Origin: Anaerolineales bacterium
Lineage (GTDB): Bacteria > Chloroflexota > Anaerolineae > Anaerolineales > Villigracilaceae
Length of the DNA stretch: 7,076 bases
Assembly (NCBI GenBank): GCA_020847355.1
Contig: JADLCG010000212.1
Location: forward strand, 1 to 7,076
Reading direction: 5' to 3'
The notes under the pieces were generated by a model. It was not told the origin of the DNA and searched no databases. It was given only the letters and a program-made list of their open reading frames with translations. The translations under genes were made by a program, and so were the position numbers. Positions 1 to 6,418 of the stretch are shown piece by piece (the stretch's first letter is position 1; each line of letters begins with the position of its first letter).

Positions 1-1441
1 AGTCGCCATAAATGGTGCGGAGCATGGAGGGCCAGGGTCGCGTCAGCACGAGGAAGCCTTCATCCCCATCTTTGACCGGTTTGCCAGCTTCATCCAAAAT
101 TTCGGCTTGCAAGCCAAAGAACGGGCGGGTGCCGCTACCGGGTTTGAGCGGGACGGACGGCGTGGGCGTGATCATAAACATTCCGGTTTCAGTCTGCCAC
201 CAAGTATCCATAATTGGGCATTGTTCTTTGCCGATGACGCGGTAATACCATTTCCAAGCTTCGGGGTTGATCGGTTCGCCAACTGAGCCGAGCAAACGCA
301 GGGAGGAAATATCATGCTTGTTGGGCCAGGCTTCGCCGAATTTCATCAACCCGCGAATGGCGGTTGGCGCAGTGTAAAGAATCGTGATGCCGTAACGCTC
401 CACGCATTGCCACCAGCGGTTGGGGTAGGGGTAGGTGGGCCCGCCTTCAAACATGAACGAAGTCACGCCGTTGAGCATGGGTCCATAGACGATGTAAGAA
501 TGCCCAGTGACCCAGCCTGGATCTGCCGCGCACCAATAGCGGTCTTCGTCTTTGAGGTCGAACACATATTTGAGCGTGGAATACGTGCCGACCATATAGC
601 CGCCATGCACGTGCAAAATCGCTTTGGGTTTGCCGGTGGAGCCGGAAGTGTAAAGAATATAGAGCGGATCTTCTGCATCCATCTCTTCGGTGGCGCATTT
701 GCCATTGGCGATGGGGAGTTTCTCCATTTCGTGATACCAATGATCGCGCTCCGGGTCCATCTCGACCTCATGCCCGGTACGGCGAATCACAAGCACATTT
801 TCTACGGACGGGCATTTTTTGACCGCTTCATCCACCGTGCGTTTGAGTTCGATGATTCTGCCGTTTAGATAGTTGCCGTCCTGCGTGATGACTAATTTGG
901 AATCGCTGTCTTCAATGCGTCCGCGCAAAGCGTCCGCTGAAAAGCCGCCGAAGACCACCGAATGCACTGCGCCGATTTTGGCGCACGCCAACATAGCGAA
1001 GGCGATTTCCGGGATGCGCCCCATGTAAATCGTCACGCGATCGCCTTTGCGCACGCCCATCGCTTTGATGATGTTCGCCATGCGCGTCACTTCACGATTC
1101 ATTGAAAAATAAGAAAAAGAACGCGATTCTTTGCCGTCTTCTGATTCCCAAATGAGCGCCAGTTGATTTTTGCGGTGCGTTTTTAGGTGTCGGTCAATAC
1201 AATTATGGACGATATTGGTTTTCCCGCCGGTGAACCATTTGAAAAAAGGCTTGTTTGAATCGTCTAAAACTTTATCCCACTTTTTGAACCATTCGAGTTC
1301 CGAAGCCTCGTCTGCCCAGAAGCCTTCGAAATCTTTATCCGCTTTCTTAGCCAGCGCGTCCCAATCTTTTACGCGCGCTTGCGCCACAACCTGCTCAGAT
1401 GGATAAAAGACTTCGCCTTCTAGTTCCTTCTTTGTTGCCAT
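1..1441 (-). CDS. acs: Acetyl-CoA synthetase (AMP-forming), C-terminus cut off by window edge
   Basis: Activates acetate with ATP and CoA to acetyl-CoA, AMP and pyrophosphate through an acetyl-adenylate, in the cytoplasm. The frame is open for 480 codons from ATG 1441 with no stop or frameshift. Visible parts are an ACAS_N-type region (about residues 35-90, ending NCIDRHL), the P-loop-like TSGSTGKPK (265-273), ADPGWVTGHSY (306-316), VGEP (387-390) and DTWWQTETG (412-420), then RTIYGD at the edge. Residues V311, T312, V387 and W415 match the acetate-pocket residues of Salmonella Acs shifted by one, with the tryptophan that restricts the substrate to acetate, so acetate rather than propionate is likely. 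Full-length Acs is about 650 residues, so roughly 170 are missing, including the small C-terminal domain with the regulatory acetylated lysine. A Shine-Dalgarno AGGAGG (1447-1452) lies 5 nt before the ATG and supports this start. Confidence 0.96.
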   Translation of the reverse strand, partial: MATKKELEGEVFYPSEQVVAQARVKDWDALAKKADKDFEGFWADEASELEWFKKWDKVLDDSNKPFFKWFTGGKTNIVHNCIDRHLKTHRKNQLALIWESEDGKESRSFSYFSMNREVTRMANIIKAMGVRKGDRVTIYMGRIPEIAFAMLACAKIGAVHSVVFGGFSADALRGRIEDSDSKLVITQDGNYLNGRIIELKRTVDEAVKKCPSVENVLVIRRTGHEVEMDPERDHWYHEMEKLPIANGKCATEEMDAEDPLYILYTSGSTGKPKAILHVHGGYMVGTYSTLKYVFDLKDEDRYWCAADPGWVTGHSYIVYGPMLNGVTSFMFEGGPTYPYPNRWWQCVERYGITILYTAPTAIRGLMKFGEAWPNKHDISSLRLLGSVGEPINPEAWKWYYRVIGKEQCPIMDTWWQTETGMFMITPTPSVPLKPGSGTRPFFGLQAEILDEAGKPVKDGDEGFLVLTRPWPSMLRTIYGD

Positions 1442-1472
1442 GCGTGCCTCCTAAGTTAAGAGATATATTTCT

Positions 1473-1501
1473 ATTCTAATACTTTTTGTCCGAAAATTCA
1501 A
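1473..1501 (-). promoter_or_regulatory. Candidate sigma70-type promoter for acs
   Basis: On the minus strand TTGAAT (1501-1496) is followed after 17 nt by TAGAAT (1478-1473). This is close to TTGACA-N17-TATAAT. It would start RNA near 1466, leaving a leader of about 25 nt that contains the strong Shine-Dalgarno. The 133-nt spacer between acs and the stress-protein gene is AT-rich and contains no gene. No operator for acetate or carbon control could be recognised. The call rests on pattern alone. Confidence 0.5.
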
Positions 1502-1574
1502 AAATTGATGTATTCGTTTTCATTTTGCAAAAATCCGCTTTTTGACCCGCTACGCTTCAGTGACTTTGCCTGCC

Positions 1575-2006
1575 TCAAGCGCGGATGATCAAAACCGGCA
1601 GTGGGGAATGCCGCACTACATAATACGTGACACTGCCTAGCAGTAGCATTTGCGCGGGCGAACGTCCGCTGGTTGCCATAGCGATCATATCGGTTTCCAT
1701 CAAGTCGGCGACTTCTAAAATTGTTTCTGGCACGCCGCCGGCGCTCAATAAATAATTAACTTGTAGATTTTCTTTTTCTAATTTGACGCACAGGTCTTTC
1801 AAATAACGGGCGATTTTTCTTTTCTCTTTGTAGATTGAGTCTTTTGCGAAAGGACGCGCCGGCGGCGCAAACTCCGGCACAGCCGTGGGGATGACGTGGA
1901 GCAAAATTAACTCGCTCCCCAACCCGCTGGCAATGCCTTTGACATGCGGAAAAATTGCTTCAGCGGCGGGGGAGCCGTCCAACGGAACCAGGATGCGTTT
2001 ATACAT
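1575..2006 (-). CDS. Universal stress protein, UspA family
   Basis: A single-domain 143-residue universal stress protein, the usual length for the family; a small cytoplasmic nucleotide-binding protein thought to act in stress and energy-state responses. The N-terminus YKRILVPLDGS (2-12) has the family beta-1 strand and the D10 that contacts adenine in ATP-binding members. The C-terminal signature reads A111-x2-G114-x9-G124-S125, matching the ATP-binding G-2x-G-9x-G(S/T) motif except that the first glycine is alanine, so ATP binding is likely but not certain. It ends in the typical PLPVLIIRA strand. A Shine-Dalgarno AAGGAGG (2017-2023) lies about 10 nt before the ATG, slightly long but clear. 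It is separated by 133 nt from acs downstream and 142 nt from the oxidoreductase upstream, and appears to be its own transcription unit. The physiological role cannot be told from sequence. Confidence 0.93.
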   Translation of the reverse strand: MYKRILVPLDGSPAAEAIFPHVKGIASGLGSELILLHVIPTAVPEFAPPARPFAKDSIYKEKRKIARYLKDLCVKLEKENLQVNYLLSAGGVPETILEVADLMETDMIAMATSGRSPAQMLLLGSVTYYVVRHSPLPVLIIRA

Positions 2007-2052
2007 GCCGAGCGAACCTCCTTTTATCCACTCCCAAGCCTCAACTGAGATG

Positions 2053-2058
2053 ATTATA
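2053..2058 (-). promoter_or_regulatory. Consensus -10 box upstream of the stress-protein gene
   Basis: A perfect TATAAT on the minus strand, 47 nt before the ATG at 2006, implies RNA starting near 2046 and a leader of about 40 nt that contains the AAGGAGG ribosome site. No good -35 hexamer lies 16-18 nt upstream; the sequence there is AT-rich (ATAAAT region). Either an activator helps or the -35 contacts are weak. It supports separate transcription of the stress-protein gene. Confidence 0.45.
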
Positions 2059-2111
2059 CGTTTAAAACTGACGTAATTTATAAAAAGTACGCGCGCCTAC
2101 TCGACCACCGA

Positions 2112-2140
2112 CTAATCTCTAATCTCTAATTATCTAATCT
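2112..2140. repeat. Short tandem array, 7-nt period (CTAATCT)
   Basis: On the plus strand the units are CTAATCT, CTAATCT, CTAATTA, then CTAATCT again after one inserted T. The array ends 8 nt past the stop codon of the FAD oxidoreductase gene (in transcription direction) and lies inside the 142-nt spacer before the stress-protein gene. It forms no strong hairpin and has no coding potential. It shares its 7-nt period, but not its sequence, with the arrays near 4818 and 6391. Confidence 0.7.
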
Positions 2141-2148
2141 CCGCTCTT

Positions 2149-3429
2149 TCACTCCACCCAATCCAACACCTTATGCCACGCGCCCGCCAACGGCAAAAAC
2201 CACGGGAAGCCATTATATAAATTCAACGGCGCATTCGGAAAATTAAATTTCGCAAACGGATGTTCCTTGATATTGCCCGCCAGCATTGCCTCAGCCACCG
2301 TTTTGCCCAAATACGAAGCCATCGCCACGCCATGCCCGGCATAGCCCAATGCGTAAAAAATGCCGTCTTCCTCGCCCACATGCGTCATCTCGTCAAACGC
2401 AAAATCCAGCGTGCCGCCCCAGACATAATCCACTTGCGTATTTTTCAATTGCGGGAAAACTTGAAGCATTTCATTGCGTAAAATTTCAGCGCTGCGTTCC
2501 AGCGTTTTTTTATTTTCAGGGAAGAACGCCGCCCGCCCGCCAAAGATCATGCGGTTATCCCACAAGCGAAAATAATTCAGAAAATGTTTGTAATCAAAAA
2601 TCATCCTGTTGTGCGGGCTTAGTTCGTATGCAAGTTCATCTGATATTTTTTCAGTGGCAATCACAAACGAACCAATCGGGATAATTTTGCGTTGCAGTTT
2701 TTTTGTGACTCCGCTTGTATAGCCTGACGTGCCCACCAAAACTTTTTCTGCAATTACATTTCCTCTTTCAGTTTGGATGAAGAACCGCCCCGACCTACGC
2801 TCAAGCTTGGTGACACGCGCTCGCGCGCAAAGCGCCGCCCCAGCCTTTGCAGTTGCATTTGCTAAGCCTGCAACATATTGCGCGGGGTTGAGTCCGCCGC
2901 TGGCTTCGTCTATCAAACCGCCGTGATAAAGATTTGAGCCGATTTCATTTCTCAAATCTTGCGGAGAAATCAGTTTCGTTTTGCGATTGAATTCTTTTTC
3001 CATGAATTCAACTTCTGCTTGCAAATATCCATAATGTTTTGGTTTGTTTGCAGTTAACAAATGACCGTATCTTTTGAATCCGCAGTCAATATTTTCTGCT
3101 TTTACAACCTGCTCAACCGTATCTACCGAATCCAATGAGCATTGAAATAATTGCCGCGCAATATCTCTGCCATATTTTTTGAGCACGCTCGCCATGCTGG
3201 GCTTGAGTCCCGTTAACGTCATGCCGCCGTTGCGCGAACTCGCCCCCCAGCCGATTGTATGTTCTTCCAGTACCACAACATTCAGGTTGTTCTTCGCCAA
3301 AGTTCTCGCCGCGCTCAAACCCGTATAGCCGCCGCCGATAATTGCCACATCCACTTTTTCGGGAATGGGGGTTAAGTTTTTATCATCCGGCATTTGCACG
3401 GTGGTGTGCCAGTAGATTTGCTGTTTCAT
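2149..3429 (-). CDS. FAD-dependent oxidoreductase, DAO family (PuuB-like)
   Basis: A 426-residue flavoprotein of the D-amino-acid-oxidase superfamily, which oxidises amines or amino acids, passing electrons to oxygen or another acceptor. The FAD-binding Rossmann motif GGGYTG (32-37) is followed by an acidic strand end (VVVLEE, 51-56) and the signature GWGASSRNGGM (60-70). IDCGFKRYGHL (114-124), the core NYFRLWDNRMIFGGR (285-299) and the C-terminal FAD-contact motif GYAGHG (362-367) fit gamma-glutamylputrescine oxidase PuuB, which is also about 426 residues, and related OrdL/YgaF-type proteins. The end LYNGFPWFLPLAGAWH is typical of one PuuB-like subgroup. No other putrescine-pathway gene is nearby, so the substrate is unknown. 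There is no signal peptide. The ATG is 6 nt after the stop of the upstream hydrolase-fusion gene and has only a weak ribosome site, so co-transcription and translational coupling are likely. Confidence 0.88.
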   Translation of the reverse strand: MKQQIYWHTTVQMPDDKNLTPIPEKVDVAIIGGGYTGLSAARTLAKNNLNVVVLEEHTIGWGASSRNGGMTLTGLKPSMASVLKKYGRDIARQLFQCSLDSVDTVEQVVKAENIDCGFKRYGHLLTANKPKHYGYLQAEVEFMEKEFNRKTKLISPQDLRNEIGSNLYHGGLIDEASGGLNPAQYVAGLANATAKAGAALCARARVTKLERRSGRFFIQTERGNVIAEKVLVGTSGYTSGVTKKLQRKIIPIGSFVIATEKISDELAYELSPHNRMIFDYKHFLNYFRLWDNRMIFGGRAAFFPENKKTLERSAEILRNEMLQVFPQLKNTQVDYVWGGTLDFAFDEMTHVGEEDGIFYALGYAGHGVAMASYLGKTVAEAMLAGNIKEHPFAKFNFPNAPLNLYNGFPWFLPLAGAWHKVLDWVE

Positions 3430-3435
3430 GCTTTG

Positions 3436-4809
3436 CTATCCATTCGCTTCGAGAATTTCTTGCCAATCTATTTCTTCAAAGGCTTTGTGCAAACGATGAC
3501 CGTCTTTGACGACGATATATTCCAAGTTAGTGAAAATCTTTTCGGCAAACTGGCGCACGGGTTGTAATGGCACTACGTCGTCTTCCGTCCCGTGGATGAT
3601 GATGGTTGGAATAGAAACAGGTTCGAGGTCCAAATAAGCGCCGAATTGTTTGCTCAGCAGGGCGGGCGCGAGCAAAATCAACTTTTGAACTTGGCTTGGG
3701 TGTTTGCAGGCGAAGACCGTCCCCATCAAGCCGCCAAAGGACGAGCCGATGATGATCCAATTTTTTTTGCGTCCCAAAATGGGTTTGAGTTGTTTCATGC
3801 GCTCTTCAAACGAGCCGGTGAAATCGGGCGTGATCATGCCGGGGAAAAGCTCCGCAAATTGACGGGCTTTGCCGCTTTGGCTGGTGCTTTCTAAACCGTG
3901 CAAATAAATAATCTTGGAATTATCCATTGGCTTCTTCGCTTTCTTTTTTGACGCAGGCGCGGGCGGGTCTTTTACAAAATCGGCTGGCTCTTCAGGTTTG
4001 GGCGGGATAAGCGGTTGCGGGCGCAGGAGTTCGCGTAATTCATTTTGGAGCGGGCGCGGAAAGTTTTGCGAAATGCGCCGCAAAGTAATTGCCGTGAGCG
4101 GATTTTCGGCGCGCACAAGAATCTGTTTGAGCAGAAAAATGGTTTCGTTAGGCGAGGCGCGATAGAGCGCCACAATCAGATCGGTGAGATCGCCTTGTAA
4201 CGTGACGGGCGCTTCTTCAATGATCGGCTCGACGAGATCAAAGATGGCGGGCAGGTTGTTATCGCTGGTCTCCGCAATCATTGGGATTAATGCTTGAATT
4301 CCGTTTGACCAAGTGCGCGCGCGCTCGGGGTGTAAATATTCGCGGACTAAAACTAGAAATTGCTCGGGCGTTTCTCTTCTCATCCGCATTAGGCTGGTGG
4401 AGAGTAACGCCACGCGCACATCGGGGTCGCGCACTTGTTGCGTCCAAGCGGTGATGCGGGGGAGCAGGCGTTCTTCTTGCGGGGGAATGCACCCAAGCAA
4501 AAAGGCGGCGAGTAAGTGCGTTTCGAGCGCGCCTTCATCCCATAAGATGTCGGCTAGTTCTAAGGCGAAGTGTGGTTGCGCTTCTGCGGTTGGTCTGAGT
4601 TCATTTTGAATTTGAGTCAAAACGGCGGGCGGAGTGCGATAGGTTTTGAGGTTGGAGCCCGGCGAAATATTTTCTTTAGTGCGTAAGGTGTAGTTGACGT
4701 AGAAATCTAAGACTTCGCGCAAATGCTTCATAAACTCGTTGGGCAGAAAGAAAAAATCTGCTAGGCGAGTGGCTTGTTTACGCAGGCGGGCGAGGTCTAT
4801 GGCGGGCAT
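3436..4809 (-). CDS. Helical-repeat region fused to a YqiA-like alpha/beta hydrolase
   Basis: A 457-residue two-part protein. Residues 1-265 are predicted all-helical and look like HEAT/ARM-type repeats (for example 82-108, 130-160, 185-215 and 222-262); no catalytic motif was recognised. Residues 266-294 form a Pro/Lys-rich linker (PPKPEEP, SKKKAKKP). Residues 295-457 form a compact alpha/beta hydrolase: strand IIYLHG (300-305), nucleophile elbow GSSFG (355-359, Ser357), HGTEDDVVP (406-414, acid Asp410 or 411) and DGHRLH (436-441, His438). The triad is complete, so esterase-like activity is expected; the size resembles the small YqiA/UPF0227 group. Substrate unknown. The frame is continuous. 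Met295 (ATG 3925-3927) could be an internal start giving the hydrolase alone. No Shine-Dalgarno precedes ATG 4809 (the bases before it are six C), but the next Met is residue 27 and the preceding residues look like real helical coding, so 4809 is preferred. Confidence 0.82.
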   Translation of the reverse strand: MPAIDLARLRKQATRLADFFFLPNEFMKHLREVLDFYVNYTLRTKENISPGSNLKTYRTPPAVLTQIQNELRPTAEAQPHFALELADILWDEGALETHLLAAFLLGCIPPQEERLLPRITAWTQQVRDPDVRVALLSTSLMRMRRETPEQFLVLVREYLHPERARTWSNGIQALIPMIAETSDNNLPAIFDLVEPIIEEAPVTLQGDLTDLIVALYRASPNETIFLLKQILVRAENPLTAITLRRISQNFPRPLQNELRELLRPQPLIPPKPEEPADFVKDPPAPASKKKAKKPMDNSKIIYLHGLESTSQSGKARQFAELFPGMITPDFTGSFEERMKQLKPILGRKKNWIIIGSSFGGLMGTVFACKHPSQVQKLILLAPALLSKQFGAYLDLEPVSIPTIIIHGTEDDVVPLQPVRQFAEKIFTNLEYIVVKDGHRLHKAFEEIDWQEILEANG

Positions 4810-4815
4810 GGGGGG

Positions 4816-4893
4816 ATCAGGTTTCAGGTGTTAGGTTTCAGGTGTCAGGTTTCGGGTGAACGAGACCTGACACCTGACACGGGAGTACCTGAT
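4816..4893. repeat. 7-nt tandem array with nested inverted repeat in proS 3' spacer
   Basis: On the plus strand 4818-4859 holds six heptamers: CAGGTTT, CAGGTGT, TAGGTTT, CAGGTGT, CAGGTTT, CGGGTGA, which can also be read as three 14-nt units. CAGGTGTCAGGT (4839-4850) is perfectly complementary to ACCTGACACCTG (4865-4876), giving a 12-bp stem with a 14-nt loop. ATCAGGT (4816-4822) also pairs with ACCTGAT (4887-4893). The element nearly fills the 87-nt gap between the proS stop and the start of the hydrolase-fusion gene. No T-run follows the stem on either strand, so it is not a standard intrinsic terminator; it might act as an RNA 3'-end structure or a mobile small repeat. Confidence 0.8.
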
Positions 4894-4896
4894 ACG

Positions 4897-6336
4897 TTAA
4901 TAGGCTTTGGCGAAATAAACTTTTCGCTTGGAAGGTTTGCCGCAGACGATGCAAGTCCCTTCTTGATTGGGTTGATCGAAAGGAATGTTGCGGGTGGTGG
5001 CTTTCGCGTCTTCTTTGGCTTTGGTTTCGCATTCGCGCGATTCGCACCAATAGGAAAACGCCCAGCCGTCTTGAACGACCTTTTTCAGTTCTTCGTAATC
5101 TTTGGGGTCGTGGATGTTAGCGTCCCGATAGGCGGTGGCTTTCTTGAGGAGCGAAGCCTGAATCTCGTTCAGCAAACCATTCACAGTTTGAGTCAGGTCC
5201 GTTTGAGAGACAAAGGCTTTTCCCTCTTTGCCGGGCATATCCCGCCGCGCCAAAGCGACGGTCCCTTTTTCAATATCTTTGGGACCAATTTCAATCCGCA
5301 CAGGCACGCCGCGCATTTCCCAATCGTTGAATTTGAATCCATTGCTGACGTTTTCGCGGTCGTCCATTTTGACGCGGATCTTTGCAGATTTGAGTTCGGC
5401 AAAAATTCGGTCGGCGACTTCCATCACTTTGGCTTTTTCCGCGTCATTTTTGTAAATAGGAATCACCACCGCTTGAATAGGCGCGAGGCGGGGGGGGAGG
5501 ACCAAACCCTGATCGTCGCCATGCACCATGATCATTGCGCCAATGATGCGCGAAGAGATCGCCCACGAGGTCGTTTCGGCATATTGCAAAACGTTTTCTT
5601 TGTTGAGGAATTGAATCTCAAACGCTTTGGCAAAATTTGTGCTGAAATAATGCGAAGTACCCGATTGCAAAGCGCGTTTATCCCACATCATTGCTTCGAT
5701 TGAAGTGGTAGTGTGCGCGCCGGCGAATCTTTCGGTTTCGCTTTTTGTGCCTTTGATGACGGGGATCGCCGCTTCTTCCAAACAAAAGCGCTCGTAAATA
5801 TCGAGGATGCGGTACATTTCTTCTTTGGCTTCTTCGGCGGTTGAATGCGCCGTATGGCCTTCGTGCCAATAAAATTCGGCGGTGCGTAAAAATAATTTGG
5901 TGCGCAATTCCCAACGCAACACCGAGCCCCATTGCACAATCAGAATGGGCAGGTCGCGCCAGGATTTGACCCATTTTGAATACATGTGACCGATGATCGT
6001 TTCGGAGGTGGGGCGCACCGCTAATTTTTCTTCCAACTCTTCGCCGCCGCCGTGAGTCACCACTGCCAATTCAGGCGCGAAGCCTTCCACGTGATCTTTT
6101 TCTTTCTCAAAGAAAGACATGGGGATTAAAGTAGGAAACGCCGCATTGACGTGACCCGTCTCTTTGAATTCTCGATCCAACCATGCGGTGATATTTTCCC
6201 AAAGCGCCCAGCCATAAGGTTTCACCACCATACAGCCGCGCACAGGCGCGTAATCTGCCATGTCTGCGCGCACGACCAATTGGTTGTACCATTCTGCAAA
6301 ATCTTCCGTTCGGGTAGGTAATTTTTCTTCTGCCAT
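4897..6336 (-). CDS. proS: Prolyl-tRNA synthetase, archaeal/eukaryote type
   Basis: A class II aminoacyl-tRNA synthetase that charges tRNA-Pro with proline using ATP, in the cytoplasm. At 479 residues it matches the short archaeal/eukaryote-like ProRS (about 480) and lacks the long insertion editing domain of the E. coli form. Landmarks: start region TRTEDFAEWYNQLV (8-21), GCMVVKPYGWALWE (34-47), RPTSETII (108-115), class II motif 2 around RWELRTKLFLRTAEFYWHEG (141-160), HTTTSIEAMMWDKRALQSGT (208-227), motif 3 DDQGLVLPPRLAP (274-286), an anticodon-binding domain (about 288-400), and a C-terminal zinc-type domain with C431-x4-C436 and C462-x2-C465, ending in the family's terminal tyrosine. A purine-rich AGAGGA (6341-6346) lies 4 nt before the ATG. 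It follows the LOG-like gene by 73 nt, probably in one transcript. It appears intact and is presumably the cell's essential ProRS. Confidence 0.97.
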   Translation of the reverse strand: MAEEKLPTRTEDFAEWYNQLVVRADMADYAPVRGCMVVKPYGWALWENITAWLDREFKETGHVNAAFPTLIPMSFFEKEKDHVEGFAPELAVVTHGGGEELEEKLAVRPTSETIIGHMYSKWVKSWRDLPILIVQWGSVLRWELRTKLFLRTAEFYWHEGHTAHSTAEEAKEEMYRILDIYERFCLEEAAIPVIKGTKSETERFAGAHTTTSIEAMMWDKRALQSGTSHYFSTNFAKAFEIQFLNKENVLQYAETTSWAISSRIIGAMIMVHGDDQGLVLPPRLAPIQAVVIPIYKNDAEKAKVMEVADRIFAELKSAKIRVKMDDRENVSNGFKFNDWEMRGVPVRIEIGPKDIEKGTVALARRDMPGKEGKAFVSQTDLTQTVNGLLNEIQASLLKKATAYRDANIHDPKDYEELKKVVQDGWAFSYWCESRECETKAKEDAKATTRNIPFDQPNQEGTCIVCGKPSKRKVYFAKAY

Positions 6337-6365
6337 TTTTTCCTCTAGGGTTACGGGTTTAAAGC

Positions 6366-6418
6366 TTGAAGGTTATTAGGTTAAGGATTAAACCTTCAAC
6401 TTGGAACTTTCAATTTTC
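6366..6418. repeat. 7-nt-period array and inverted repeat overlapping the LOG-like stop codon
   Basis: Plus-strand heptamers AACCTTC, AACTTGG, AACTTTC, AATTTTC run from 6391 to 6418. TTGAAGGTT (6366-6374) is perfectly complementary to AACCTTCAA (6391-6399), a 9-bp stem with a 16-nt loop. The array extends over the LOG-like gene's stop codon (6410-6412), so its last two codons (Glu, Asn) come from repeat sequence. It fills most of the 73-nt gap to proS. There is no T-run after the stem, so termination is unlikely. A TTGAAA-N17-TAATCC arrangement on the minus strand could be a weak promoter, but it consists of repeat sequence and is not called. Confidence 0.65.

Noticed and set aside
314..868. 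Plus-strand open frame of 184 codons
   Set aside because: It is fully antisense to acs, whose frame is unbroken and shows all core motifs, and has no family resemblance of its own.
1528..1544. Hairpin CAAAAA-TCCGC-TTTTTG after the stress-protein gene
   Set aside because: The stem is almost all A-T, only 6 bp, and has no clear T-run after it, so it is too weak to call as a terminator.
2286..2684. Plus-strand open frame of 132 codons
   Set aside because: It is antisense to the FAD oxidoreductase; its Pro/Arg/Ser-rich translation is typical of shadow frames.
4818..4880. CRISPR-like array
   Set aside because: Units are 7 or 14 nt, adjacent and without unique spacers, so they are simple tandem and inverted repeats.
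4774..5703. Plus-strand open frame of 309 codons
   Set aside because: It lies opposite proS and the start of the fusion gene, which have clear family motifs. Its translation has no recognisable domain and runs through repeat sequence near its start; it is an antisense shadow.
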